64,000 bases of DNA from Microbacterium testaceum (GTDB taxonomy: Bacteria; Actinomycetota; Actinomycetes; Actinomycetales; Microbacteriaceae), in NCBI RefSeq assembly GCF_029761935.1, contig NZ_CP121699.1, positions 2,542,001-2,606,000 on the forward strand, read 5' to 3'. The notes beneath the pieces are model-generated. The model ran no database searches. It saw nothing but the letters and a program-made list of their open reading frames with translations, and was not told the origin of the DNA. Of this stretch, positions 1-8,070 are shown one piece after another. The translations under genes were made by a program, and so were the position numbers. The first letter of the stretch is position 1. Each line of letters begins with the position of its first letter.

Positions 1-114
1 GTGCTGGTCGGTCGCGGCCGCGACTACAACGACGTCCCGCCGCTGCGCGGCGTGTACGCCGGTCCCGGCAAGAGCAACCTCAAGGTGAAGGTCACGATCA
101 CGCGCGAGACCTGA
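1..114 (+). CDS. Transglutaminase-like protein, C-terminal end only (partial)
   Basis: Only the last 37 codons lie in the window; the reading frame is open at base 1 and stops with TGA at 112-114. The tail contains GRDYNDVPPLRGVYAG followed by a short beta strand. This GRDY-DVPP-RGV-G ending is typical of the C-terminus of actinobacterial transglutaminase-like (papain-fold) proteins; the catalytic Cys-His-Asp would lie upstream of the window. Members of this family often sit in an operon with alpha-E and circularly permuted ATP-grasp proteins, which cannot be checked here. Substrate unknown. Confidence 0.6.
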   Translation: MLVGRGRDYNDVPPLRGVYAGPGKSNLKVKVTITRET

Positions 115-271
115 CTCCGGTCAGTCGGATGCCGCGGCGCCCGGCCTTCTTCGTCGCGTCGTGCCTCTCGCTCGCGGTGATCGTGTGTCGGGAGTGGAAC
201 GCCCGAGCAGTCGACGACATCGAAGGATGCCGGCGCACTGACCCTGGTCGTGGGGCCCTCTCGAGCGTACG

Positions 272-288
272 ATGTGGTCAGACCACAT
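272..288. promoter_or_regulatory. LldR/FadR-type operator upstream of the hydroxy-acid dehydrogenase gene
   Basis: ATGTGGTCAGACCACAT is a perfect 8+1+8 inverted repeat. Its core TGGTCAGACCA fits TNGTNNNACNA, the consensus bound by FadR-subfamily GntR regulators including the lactate regulator LldR of Corynebacterium. It ends 16 bases before the start codon at 305 and overlaps a possible -10 TACGAT (268-273), so a bound regulator would block transcription. No GntR gene lies in the window, so the regulator is unseen. Confidence 0.65.
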
Positions 289-304
289 GAAAGAGAGATC
301 CCCC

Positions 305-1561
305 ATGGTTCAGCGTCAGCTGCCGAAGGTCGGCGAGCTCCTCGAGCTCATGCAGTTCAAGAAGCCCGAGCTCGACGCGCGCAAGCGCCGCCTCGACGCC
401 GCGCTCACGATCGCGGACCTCCGCACGATCGCCAAGCGCCGCACGCCCAAGGCCGCGTTCGACTACACCGACGGCGCCGCCGAGGGCGAACTGTCGCTCG
501 ACCGCGCCCGCCGCGCGTTCGAAGACGTCGAGTTCCACCCCGACATCCTGCGCCCCGCCGCCGACGTCGACACCTCGTGCCAGATCCTCGGCGGTCCCTC
601 GGCCCTGCCCTTCGGCATCGCGCCCACGGGTTTCACGCGTCTCATGCAGACCGAGGGTGAAACGGCCGGTGCCTCCGCGGCCGCGGCCGCCGGCATCCCG
701 TTCACGCTCTCGACCCTCGGCACCACCTCGATCGAGGGCGTGAAGGCCGCGAACCCCGTCGGTCGCAATTGGTTCCAGCTCTACGTCATGAAGGACCGCT
801 CGATCTCGTACGGGCTCGTCGAGCGCGCGGCGAAGGCGGGCTTCGACACCCTGCAGTTCACCGTCGACACCCCCATCGCCGGCGCGCGCCTGCGCGACAA
901 GCGCAACGGCTTCTCGATCCCGCCGCAGCTGACGGTCGGCACGATCGTCAACGCGATCCCGCGCCCCTGGTGGTGGATCGACTTCCTCACCACCCCCAAG
1001 CTCGAGTTCGCCTCGCTCAGCACCACCGGCGGCACCGTCGGCGAGCTGCTGAACGCCGCGATGGACCCCACGATCAGCTACGACGACCTCGACGTGATCC
1101 GCGGCATGTGGCCCGGCAAGATCGTCGTCAAGGGCGTGCAGAACGTGACGGATGCCGCACGCTTGGTCGACCAGGGCGTCGACGGCATCGTGCTCTCCAA
1201 CCACGGCGGGCGCCAGCTCGACCGCGCGCCCATTCCCTTCCACCTGCTGCCGAAGGTCGTGCGCGAGGTCGGCAAGGACGCCACGGTCATGGTCGACACC
1301 GGCATCATGAACGGCGCCGACATCGTGGCATCCATCGCCCTCGGCGCGACCTTCACCCTCATCGGCCGTGCCTACCTCTACGGCCTCATGGCCGGCGGGC
1401 GGCAGGGCGTCGACCGCACGATCGCGATCCTGCGCAGCGAGATCGAGCGCACGATGACCCTGCTGGGCGTCTCGTCGCTCGACGAGCTCGAGCCCCGCCA
1501 CGTCACGCAGCTCACGCGGCTCGTACCGGTGACCGATCAGGCGGTCGACGTGCGGGTGTGA
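305..1561 (+). CDS. lldD: FMN-dependent alpha-hydroxy-acid (L-lactate type) dehydrogenase
   Basis: Oxidises a small 2-hydroxy acid, most likely L-lactate to pyruvate, using FMN; the quinone-linked family acts at the membrane. The 418-residue protein covers the full FMN-dehydrogenase TIM barrel. SNHGGRQLD near residue 300 carries the catalytic His and substrate-binding Arg, and the [11 protein letters not shown] segment near residue 60 is the usual N-terminal signature. DTGIMNGAD replaces the usual DGGIR-G-D phosphate loop, a variant found in actinobacterial members. ATG at 305 is chosen because GAAAGAGAG precedes it; an in-frame ATG at 272 lies inside the operator. Monocistronic. Lactate oxidase or another hydroxy acid cannot be excluded. 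The LldR-type operator supports lactate. Confidence 0.85.
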   Translation: MVQRQLPKVGELLELMQFKKPELDARKRRLDAALTIADLRTIAKRRTPKAAFDYTDGAAEGELSLDRARRAFEDVEFHPDILRPAADVDTSCQILGGPSALPFGIAPTGFTRLMQTEGETAGASAAAAAGIPFTLSTLGTTSIEGVKAANPVGRNWFQLYVMKDRSISYGLVERAAKAGFDTLQFTVDTPIAGARLRDKRNGFSIPPQLTVGTIVNAIPRPWWWIDFLTTPKLEFASLSTTGGTVGELLNAAMDPTISYDDLDVIRGMWPGKIVVKGVQNVTDAARLVDQGVDGIVLSNHGGRQLDRAPIPFHLLPKVVREVGKDATVMVDTGIMNGADIVASIALGATFTLIGRAYLYGLMAGGRQGVDRTIAILRSEIERTMTLLGVSSLDELEPRHVTQLTRLVPVTDQAVDVRV

Positions 1562-1665
1562 CGCCCGCTGCGCACCCTCGGTGGTCCGCGCATCCTCAGC
1601 CGAAGAGGGCGGGATGCCGCTGAGGTCGTGCGGATCGCTGAAGATCTGCGAGGGCGAGACCCCCG

Positions 1666-2661
1666 TCACCGACAGAACGGCCGTCCGAATCCGAACAGCA
1701 CGCCGCCGACGGCGACGCCCTCGTCCGACTCCGTCGACCACTGTTCGCCCACGTTCGTGCGTACGGTCACCCGATCTGTGCGGAACAGCGAGTACGACCC
1801 GTCGGCGGGCACCCTCGCGGCCCGGAACCGCGGGGGGATGTCGGCGATCACGACGCGTCCGTCGACCAGCAGGTCGAAGCTGCGGGGCTCCCACCCCTCG
1901 TACGCCCAGGTCACCACCGCTCCGCCGTCGTTGTCGCAGCCGAGCGCCGACGGGCCGGTGACACGGCCGGCGGTGACGGTTCCGGATGCCGCGGACTCCT
2001 CGCTGAACGAGGCCGCGGCCGGGGTGCTCACGGCCACCGCCGCCGTCGCGAGGGCGACCGCGAAACCGAGGCCGCGGGTGAACAGGCGTGCCCTCGTCGG
2101 TCGCGCGCGCACAGCCCGACGGGTCGGCGGGGCGCCCTCCGAGGGTGGCGACGGCTCGTCGGGACCGTTGTCGACCCCGCGGCGGAGGGCCATCGCGAGG
2201 CAGAGGGCGAATCCGGCCGCGACGACCGCGAGCGGAGCGACCTGGCCGGTGCGTACCCAGACGAGCGGCAGCCCGATCACGGGCACCCGCAGCACCCCGA
2301 CACCGAGGACGGCATCGGGGTGCAGCGGGGTCGAGTCGGCGGCGGGGTTGGCATCGCCCTTCGTGACGAGTTCGCCCTCGGCGCTGATCTGGGCGACGCG
2401 GTGCAGGCGCAGGCGGTCCCCCCGGTCGGGATCGGTCGCGAGCACGACCCGTCCGGGCAGGAGGGCCTCCCGCGGAACGGGTCGCGACACCACGATGTCG
2501 CCCGCCTCGATGGCCGGCGACATCGACGCCGTCATCACGGTGGTGGGCATCCACCCCAGGGCGGCCGGGGCCGCTGCCCAGAACGCCAACGTCAGAACCA
2601 GCGTCACGACCGCCCGCGCCGTCGCCACCCCCGCGACGAGGACGATGCGACGGGAACGCAT
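1666..2661 (-). CDS. SipW-type signal peptidase I fused to a substrate-like secreted domain
   Basis: Membrane serine endopeptidase of the archaeal/ER (SipW) class. Of 331 residues, the first transmembrane helix spans about 15-40. ASMSPAIEAGD holds the catalytic Ser (about 46), RLHRV the catalytic His (about 87), and KGDANP follows. Ser-His rather than Ser-Lys is the SipW hallmark. A second helix lies near 130-155. The last ~125 residues are unusual: a third hydrophobic stretch ending in ASFSEESAASGTV, which resembles the leader of the adjacent TasA-like protein, then an exported-looking domain with two Cys. ATG at 2661 starts five bases beyond the stop of the gene before it, so the two are one operon. 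It probably processes that neighbour. A longer frame upstream has Arg-rich shadow composition and was rejected. Confidence 0.75.
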   Translation of the reverse strand: MRSRRIVLVAGVATARAVVTLVLTLAFWAAAPAALGWMPTTVMTASMSPAIEAGDIVVSRPVPREALLPGRVVLATDPDRGDRLRLHRVAQISAEGELVTKGDANPAADSTPLHPDAVLGVGVLRVPVIGLPLVWVRTGQVAPLAVVAAGFALCLAMALRRGVDNGPDEPSPPSEGAPPTRRAVRARPTRARLFTRGLGFAVALATAAVAVSTPAAASFSEESAASGTVTAGRVTGPSALGCDNDGGAVVTWAYEGWEPRSFDLLVDGRVVIADIPPRFRAARVPADGSYSLFRTDRVTVRTNVGEQWSTESDEGVAVGGVLFGFGRPFCR

Positions 2662-2665
2662 GGAC

Positions 2666-3256
2666 TCAGCTGTTCTGTGCTTCCCAGACGAACGAGGTCG
2701 AGGCGGTTCCGCCCTGGACCGCGTTCGGCGCGTCGTCGGCGAGCGTCCACGTGATGCGGAACGTCCGCGTCTCGCTCGCGCCTCCGGCCGGACTCCAGGT
2801 GGCCGCGCCCGAACCGTACGAGGAGTGCGCGCCGGTGAAGCCCGAGAGACGCCCGTCGAACACCGTGCTCTGCGGGATGAATCCATCGCAGGTGCCGAAG
2901 CCTGCGCCGGTCCCCTGCTCGACGCGGAGGATCAGGTGATCGGCCAGGCCCGCGGTGCCCGCCACGTCGTCGGCGTACAGGCGCACCTGCGAGGCCAGGC
3001 TTCCGGTCGAGGTGACGGCGATGCAGTTCGTCTCGCCGTCACCGGGCTTGGCGTTGCCCGCGGTGAACAAGGCGCGGCCGGCGTCGTCGTCGTCGAGTTG
3101 GACCGTGCCCGCCCGCCAACTGTTCTGCTGGTTCGACGCGGTGTCGGAGAAGGCGGCGTACGAACTCGTCGACACCAGGACGCCGGCCGCGATGAAGGCG
3201 GCGGGTACGGCGATCGCGGTGGCGATTCGAGAGGAACGGCGTGTGAATTTCGACAT
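2666..3256 (-). CDS. TasA/camelysin-like SipW-dependent secreted protein
   Basis: Predicted exported surface protein of 196 residues and probable substrate of the neighbouring SipW-type peptidase. The leader SKFTRRSSR plus hydrophobic core ends SSYAAFSDTASN, the arrangement seen in SipW-processed TasA and camelysin proteins. The mature part is beta-rich with two Cys (in NCIA and GTCDGF) and ends ASTSFVWEAQ. No LPXTG, membrane anchor or catalytic motif. TasA relatives form amyloid-like matrix fibres; here that role is inferred from family and neighbour only. ATG at 3256 is preceded by GGGGAG. First gene of a two-gene operon. Confidence 0.7.
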   Translation of the reverse strand: MSKFTRRSSRIATAIAVPAAFIAAGVLVSTSSYAAFSDTASNQQNSWRAGTVQLDDDDAGRALFTAGNAKPGDGETNCIAVTSTGSLASQVRLYADDVAGTAGLADHLILRVEQGTGAGFGTCDGFIPQSTVFDGRLSGFTGAHSSYGSGAATWSPAGGASETRTFRITWTLADDAPNAVQGGTASTSFVWEAQNS

Positions 3257-3387
3257 GATGAATCTCCCCACGAGATCAGTAAGCGAATCAGACACCCGCA
3301 CGATAGGGGAGCGGCTGGGTCCTCTCGCGCAGCGGCTTTCGGCTTGACAGGCCCCCCGGGGATATGGCATCCATTCGAGTGAATGGA

Positions 3388-4989
3388 CTAGTCGGTTCGC
3401 GCCTCGCTGTTCTCGCGCCGACGCGCGGCCGCCCCGAGCGTCAGCGTCGAGGCGAGCCCCAGGGTGAGGAATGCGGCGGCGGTGAAGGCCGCTGCTTTCG
3501 TGCCGTCGCTGAACGCCGCGCGGGCGTTGACCGCGAGATCCCGGGTCTCGGGCGACGCATCGAGGCCCGCGATCGCCGCTCCGGCGCTGTCGACCACCTG
3601 TGAGACCACCTGGTCGCGCTCGGCCGCGGCGATGCCGCGATCGTCGAGAGTGGATGCCAACACCCCCGCCGTGGTCGAGAACAGCACGGTGCCGAGGATG
3701 GCGACGCCGAGCGCCGCTCCGAGCTGTCGCGACGTCGATTGGGTGCCGGAGGCCTGGCCGCTCGCGGACGGCGGGACGTCGGCCAGGACCACGCCCGTGA
3801 GCTGCGCCGTCGCCAGGCCCACGCCGAGCCCGTACACGAAGAGGAAGGGGATGAGCGGGCCCCAGACGGCATCCGGCCCGATGGTGAAGGCGACGCCGGC
3901 GACGCCGATGATTTCGGCGAGAAGCCCGCCGCGCACGATCCAGACCGGAGCGACCTTGCCGCTGAGGGCGCCAGCGACCCCGCTGGCCACGAACGACCCG
4001 ATCGCCAGCGCGAGCAGCAGCAGACCTGTCTGCAGAGCGTCGAAGCCCACGACGAACTGCAGCCAGAGGGGGAGGGCGAGGATGATGCCGAACTCACCCA
4101 GAGACACGACGGCCGCGGCGATGTTGCCGTTGCGGAACGAGGTGATCCGGAACAGATCGAAGGCCAGAAGCGTCGAGCGACCGTGACGCTGGCGACGAAG
4201 GCCCCACGCGATGAACGCGACCAGGGCGACCACGGCCACCGCGAAGGCGATCGGCACGGGCGAGATCGGAAGCGGCCAGCTCCAGTCGCCGATCGAGGGG
4301 GCGGTCGCGACCGTCCACCATCCGTAGGTGCGCCCCTCGATGAGTCCGAACACGAGCGGGGCCATGGTGAGCACCGAGAGCAGGGCTCCGACTCCGTCGA
4401 TGCGCTCGGCCCGATCGCTGCGCGATTCGGCGACCGTGAGGGCGACGCCGATCACGATGACGACGCCGAGCGGGATGTTGATCCCGAAGGCCCATCGCCA
4501 CGAGAAGGCCGTGGTCAGCCAGCCGCCGAGCAGGGGGCCGACGGCCGCCATGCCGCCGATCGTCGAGCCCCAGACGGCGAAGGCGATGCCGCGCTCGCGG
4601 CCGCGGAAGGTGGCGTTGATGATCGACAGGGTCGTCGGCAGGATCATCGCACCCCCGACTCCCTGGACCAGGCGCGACAGGATCAGCACCCCTCCGGTGG
4701 GGACCGTGGCCGCGGCGATCGAGGCGCCCGCGAAGATGATCACGCCGAGCAGCATGAGGCGGCGTCGCCCGAACCGGTCGGCGAGGCTGCCGAAGACGAG
4801 GAGGAAGGACGCGAAGACGAGGGTGTAGGCCTCTTGGACCCACTGCACCTCGGTCGACGAGATCTTGAGTTCTTCGACGATCGAGGGCACGGCGACATTG
4901 ACGATCGTCGAGTCGACGATGATCAGCGACACGGCGATGCTGATGAAGACGAGCCCCGCCCAGCGGCGCCCTGCCTGTGTTCCGTTCAT
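3388..4989 (-). CDS. DHA2-family MFS drug exporter (EmrB/QacA type)
   Basis: Proton-driven multidrug exporter in the cytoplasmic membrane. The 533 residues and about 14 hydrophobic segments fit the DHA2 subfamily. The loop motif GSLADRFGRRR follows TM2, and LSRLVQGVGGAMILPTTLS matches the conserved TM4 region. The start is leaderless in appearance: TAAGCT lies six bases before ATG at 4989 and no ribosome binding site is visible. The inverted repeat TAGCT-N5-AGCTA overlaps this promoter and resembles the site upstream of the MarR gene at 6466-6927, so this pump is probably controlled by that regulator. Substrate unknown. Confidence 0.88.
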   Translation of the reverse strand: MNGTQAGRRWAGLVFISIAVSLIIVDSTIVNVAVPSIVEELKISSTEVQWVQEAYTLVFASFLLVFGSLADRFGRRRLMLLGVIIFAGASIAAATVPTGGVLILSRLVQGVGGAMILPTTLSIINATFRGRERGIAFAVWGSTIGGMAAVGPLLGGWLTTAFSWRWAFGINIPLGVVIVIGVALTVAESRSDRAERIDGVGALLSVLTMAPLVFGLIEGRTYGWWTVATAPSIGDWSWPLPISPVPIAFAVAVVALVAFIAWGLRRQRHGRSTLLAFDLFRITSFRNGNIAAAVVSLGEFGIILALPLWLQFVVGFDALQTGLLLLALAIGSFVASGVAGALSGKVAPVWIVRGGLLAEIIGVAGVAFTIGPDAVWGPLIPFLFVYGLGVGLATAQLTGVVLADVPPSASGQASGTQSTSRQLGAALGVAILGTVLFSTTAGVLASTLDDRGIAAAERDQVVSQVVDSAGAAIAGLDASPETRDLAVNARAAFSDGTKAAAFTAAAFLTLGLASTLTLGAAARRRENSEARTD

Positions 4990-4994
4990 GTCGC

Positions 4995-5009
4995 TAGCTT
5001 ATCTAGCTA
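4995..5009. promoter_or_regulatory. Leaderless promoter with overlapping MarR-type inverted repeat
   Basis: TAGCT-N5-AGCTA is a perfect 15-bp inverted repeat directly before the exporter start. On the minus strand TAAGCT (5001-4996) followed by six bases and ATG is the spacing expected for a leaderless -10 element. The flanking TTAGC and GCTA half-sites also occur as TTAGC-N3-GCTAA at 6952-6964. Confidence 0.5.
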
Positions 5010-5095
5010 AATGCATCGACGGGAGGGGTTGCGCGCGCGACGATGACCGCCTCCGGCGAACGCGGGGCGCGGGATCTCGAATCGGGCGGTCGCCC

Positions 5096-6469
5096 TCAGC
5101 CGCCGTGACGCGGGCGAGGTGTCGCTCGCGGTGAGCGTTCGCCCGGGGGCAACGGGATCGGCGTGGTTCCGGCGATCTCGTCGCTGAAGTCCTCGGGTTC
5201 GGGCGCGATCGTGGTGATCGGACGCGTCTCATCGAGCGTGAGGCGGAACCGCTTCGTCTCGTGCCGGTGCAGGCGGCCCGACAGTGCCGTCCAGGTCGCG
5301 CCGATGCCGCACGCGATGACCGCCACGACGGCGGCGAGGGCGATCGCCACGCGCGGGCCGAACTCCGCCGCCACCGCGCCCACGATCGGCGCTCCCACGG
5401 GCGTCCCTCCGAGAAGGATCGCCATGTACAACGCCAGGACCCGACCGCGCAGGACGGGATCGGTCGTCGTCTGGACGTACCCGTTCGCCGTCGTGAGCGT
5501 CGTGACCACGCAGAACCCCGTCAAGACCAGGGTGGCCGCGTACGCCCCGTAACTGGGGGCGAAGACGGAGAGAGTGGATGCCACGGCGAAGCCGCCGGAG
5601 CCGACGATCACGACCCGCATCCGGGCGCGTTCCCGCCGCGCGGCGAGAAGCGCACCCGCGAGCGAGCCGATGGCGACGAACGAGCTCAGGAGCCCGAAGC
5701 CATCTGCACCGCGGCCGAACTCGAGCGCCATCGTCGACGCGAAGATGGGGAAGTTCATGCCGAAGGCCCCGAGCAGGAACACCATCACGAAGATGACGAC
5801 GAGGTCGGGTCGACGGGCGACGTAGCGGAAGCCGTCGGCCAGTCGCGCCGGGCCGCCGCGGCGGTGGCGCGCCACCAGTTCGTGCGGCCTCATCACGAAG
5901 AGCGCCGCCAGCATGGCGACGAAGGTGATCGCGTTGACGAGGAACACCCATCCGGTGCCCACGATCACGATCATCACGCCGGCGGCGGCGGGGCCGATCA
6001 GGCGGGCCATGTTGAAGGACGCGGCGTTGAGCGCGACGGCATTGGACGCGTTCTCTTGGGACACGAGGTCGGACACGAAGGCCTGGCGCGCCGGGTTGTC
6101 GAAGGCCGTGACCACGCCGAGGGCCAGTGCGAACCCGAACATCAGCGGCAGCGTCATCGCTCCGCTGAGCAGCAGGACGCCGAGCGTCACGGCCAGCAGT
6201 AGCAGAGCGCTCTGCGTGCACATGATGAGCTTGCGGCGGTCGAAGCGGTCGGCGACCCAACCGGTGACGCTCACCAGCAGGAGCGGGGGAGCGAACTGGA
6301 GGGCCATCGTGACGCCCATGGCCGCGGCGTCGTTGTCGGTCAGTTGGGTGAGGACGACCCAGTTCTGGGCCGTGGACTGCATCCAGGCGCCGACGTTGGA
6401 GACGAGGGCTCCGATGAACCAGACGCGGTAGTTGAAGATCGACAGCGACCGGAACATCGACGTGCTCAT
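5096..6469 (-). CDS. MFS transporter (EntS-like, MFS_3 family)
   Basis: Membrane exporter of 457 residues with 12 hydrophobic segments. GWVADRFDRRK after TM2 is the MFS loop motif, and the FDNPARQAFV segment near residue 125 is characteristic of the EntS/MFS_3 group, which exports siderophores or drugs. The C-terminal ~50 residues form a charged Pro/Arg-rich cytoplasmic tail. The start codon overlaps the stop of the MarR gene (ATGA at 6466-6469), so the two are translationally coupled and the regulator very likely controls the pump. Substrate unknown. Confidence 0.85.
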   Translation of the reverse strand: MSTSMFRSLSIFNYRVWFIGALVSNVGAWMQSTAQNWVVLTQLTDNDAAAMGVTMALQFAPPLLLVSVTGWVADRFDRRKLIMCTQSALLLLAVTLGVLLLSGAMTLPLMFGFALALGVVTAFDNPARQAFVSDLVSQENASNAVALNAASFNMARLIGPAAAGVMIVIVGTGWVFLVNAITFVAMLAALFVMRPHELVARHRRGGPARLADGFRYVARRPDLVVIFVMVFLLGAFGMNFPIFASTMALEFGRGADGFGLLSSFVAIGSLAGALLAARRERARMRVVIVGSGGFAVASTLSVFAPSYGAYAATLVLTGFCVVTTLTTANGYVQTTTDPVLRGRVLALYMAILLGGTPVGAPIVGAVAAEFGPRVAIALAAVVAVIACGIGATWTALSGRLHRHETKRFRLTLDETRPITTIAPEPEDFSDEIAGTTPIPLPPGERSPRATPRPRHGG

Positions 6470-6927
6470 CTGTCGGCCACCTTCCTCATGATCGTCGTCG
6501 CGCGAGCGAGAACCTGTCTTTCTTCGGCGGAGAGCTCGGCGAGGGCCTCTTCGACGAAGGCGTCTCGTCGGCGGACCGTCTCGTCGACGATCCGGCGCCC
6601 CAGGTCGGTGAGATCGATGGTCACGCGACGTCGATCGACCTCGTCGGGGATGCGGGTCAGGTAGCCCGCGTCCTCGAGCAGGGACACCGTGCGGTTCATC
6701 GAGGGTGCTGTGACACGCTCACGGTCGGCCAACTGACCGAGCGTGTGCGCGCCGTGAACGGTAAGAGCGGCGAGGACGGCGAACTGCCCGTCGCTCATGG
6801 TGTCGACGGCGCGCTGCGCCCGGAGGCGGCGCGCGAGCCGGAATGTCGCCATCCGCAGCTCGGACGCCGCCGCACTGTGGTCAGAACTCAGGTCGGTGAG
6901 GGGGGATTCGTCGACGCGATCATTCAT
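6466..6927 (-). CDS. MarR-family transcriptional regulator
   Basis: Dimeric winged-helix regulator of 153 residues. The DNA-binding segment is LGQLADRERVTAPSMNRTVSLLEDAGYLTRI (helix-turn-helix plus wing start), followed by DRRRVTIDLTDLGR, the conserved wing. Long helices at both ends would form the dimer interface. It is the first gene of a unit with the MFS exporter that overlaps its stop. The upstream repeat TTAGC-N3-GCTAA (6952-6964) suggests autoregulation, and the related repeat before the DHA2 exporter suggests that it controls both pumps. Ligand unknown. Confidence 0.88.
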   Translation of the reverse strand: MNDRVDESPLTDLSSDHSAAASELRMATFRLARRLRAQRAVDTMSDGQFAVLAALTVHGAHTLGQLADRERVTAPSMNRTVSLLEDAGYLTRIPDEVDRRRVTIDLTDLGRRIVDETVRRRDAFVEEALAELSAEERQVLARATTIMRKVADR

Positions 6928-6944
6928 GTTCCTATGGACCAGGG

Positions 6945-6964
6945 TAGCTCATTAGCCTTGCTAA
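6945..6964. promoter_or_regulatory. Putative MarR autoregulatory operator
   Basis: TAGCTCATTAGCCTTGCTAA contains the perfect inverted repeat TTAGC-CTT-GCTAA (6952-6964), 25 bases upstream of the marR-type start and overlapping a possible -10 TACCCT on the minus strand. It shares TAGCT and AGC spacing with the exporter operator at 4995-5009. Confidence 0.5.
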
Positions 6965-7003
6965 GGGAATGGTCGGGCGCGGTCGCCGAGCGGGCCACAG
7001 CCC

Positions 7004-7009
7004 TAGACT
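7004..7009 (+). promoter_or_regulatory. Leaderless -10 element of the alpha/beta hydrolase gene
   Basis: TAGACT ends six bases before the ATG at 7016, and the bases between are only cytosines plus a T, with no purine-rich ribosome binding site. This predicts a transcript starting at or next to the start codon. No convincing -35 is visible. Confidence 0.45.
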
Positions 7010-7015
7010 CCCCCC

Positions 7016-7864
7016 ATGCCCGAGTTCGACGACGCCTACGGCATCCGCATCGTCTACGACGTGTACGAGGCGATCGAGCCCCGCGCCGTCGTGCAGCTGC
7101 TGCACGGGGTGGGCGAGCACGCGGGCCGCTACGGTGCCCTCATCGAGGCCCTCGTCGGCGCGGGCTACACCGTCTACGCCGACGACCATCGCGGCCACGG
7201 CCGCACGGGGATGGGCCAGTGGGGAGGCGACCACGGCAAGCTCGGGCGTCTCGGGCCCGGCGGTCTCGGCGCCGCCCGCGACGCGGTGTGGACCCTCTCG
7301 CAGCGCATCCGCGAGGAGCACCCCGACCTGCCGCTCGTGCTGCTCGGGCACTCGTGGGGCTCGTTCCTCGCGCAGATGCTGCTCGATCGGCATCCGGATG
7401 CCTATGACGCCGTCGTTCTGAGTGGCTCGGCCCTGCGGTGGCCGGGCTCTTTGAACGCGGGTGACCTGAACGCTCCGTGGAAGCACCTCGGCGGTTCCGG
7501 AATGCAGTGGCTCTCGAGCGACGAGCAGGTGGGACGCGACTTCGTCGCCGATCCCCTGACGACGTCGACGCCCCTCGCGCGCCTGTTCGGCCCCCTCGAG
7601 ACGCTGAAGCTGCTGGGACGTCCGCGACGCGACCTCGGACGCGACGTCCCGATGCTGCTGATGGTGGGGCGCGACGACACGGTGGGCGGCCCCCGCAGTG
7701 TGCACCGCCTCGCCGACGCCTACCGGCGGCGGTCGGGCCTGACGGATGTGACGACCCTGGTGTATCCCGGGGCGCGGCACGAGATCTTCGCCGAGCGCGA
7801 GCAGGCCGCGGTGCGCGCCGATCTGCTGGCCTGGCTCGACAAGCGGATCGCGTCTCGCGTCTGA
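7016..7864 (+). CDS. Alpha/beta hydrolase, monoacylglycerol-lipase-like
   Basis: Serine hydrolase of the Hydrolase_4/S33 group, 282 residues and probably cytoplasmic (no signal). LLHGVGEHAGRY forms the oxyanion region, GHSWGS the nucleophile elbow, GRDDTVGG supplies the acid and GARHEIF the catalytic His. This order and spacing match monoacylglycerol lipases and lysophospholipases. Single gene with its own leaderless-type promoter, divergent from the marR operon. The true substrate may be any carboxylic ester. Confidence 0.8.
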   Translation: MPEFDDAYGIRIVYDVYEAIEPRAVVQLLHGVGEHAGRYGALIEALVGAGYTVYADDHRGHGRTGMGQWGGDHGKLGRLGPGGLGAARDAVWTLSQRIREEHPDLPLVLLGHSWGSFLAQMLLDRHPDAYDAVVLSGSALRWPGSLNAGDLNAPWKHLGGSGMQWLSSDEQVGRDFVADPLTTSTPLARLFGPLETLKLLGRPRRDLGRDVPMLLMVGRDDTVGGPRSVHRLADAYRRRSGLTDVTTLVYPGARHEIFAEREQAAVRADLLAWLDKRIASRV

Positions 7865-8070
7865 CCGCGCGGGCTGTTCGCCGTCGTTCGCACTCGTTCG
7901 AACACGTTAAATAACAAAAACACCCATGAACTAACACGTCGTGATCTAAGCGTTACGCTCGCGAATTGACCTCGTCGCGCTGACCGGCGAAGCTGATGTC
8001 GCCGAAAGCGGGATATACCGCCTCGAACGGGCCACCTGGTCCCTCATTGCCGAGGAAAGCGCACACCGAC

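Noticed and set aside
1594..1625. Possible terminator CCTCAGC...GCTGAGG between converging genes
   Set aside because: Seven-base stem with an 18-base loop is too weak to list.
278..2554. Very long minus-strand open frame (758 codons) opposite the hydroxy-acid dehydrogenase
   Set aside because: Arg/Gly/Asp/His-rich shadow of the real plus-strand gene, with no domain or plausible start; such frames are common in 70% GC DNA and occur opposite most genes here.
3371..3386. CCATTC-N4-GAATGG palindrome just past the DHA2 exporter stop
   Set aside because: Short AT-containing stem without T-tract; could be chance.
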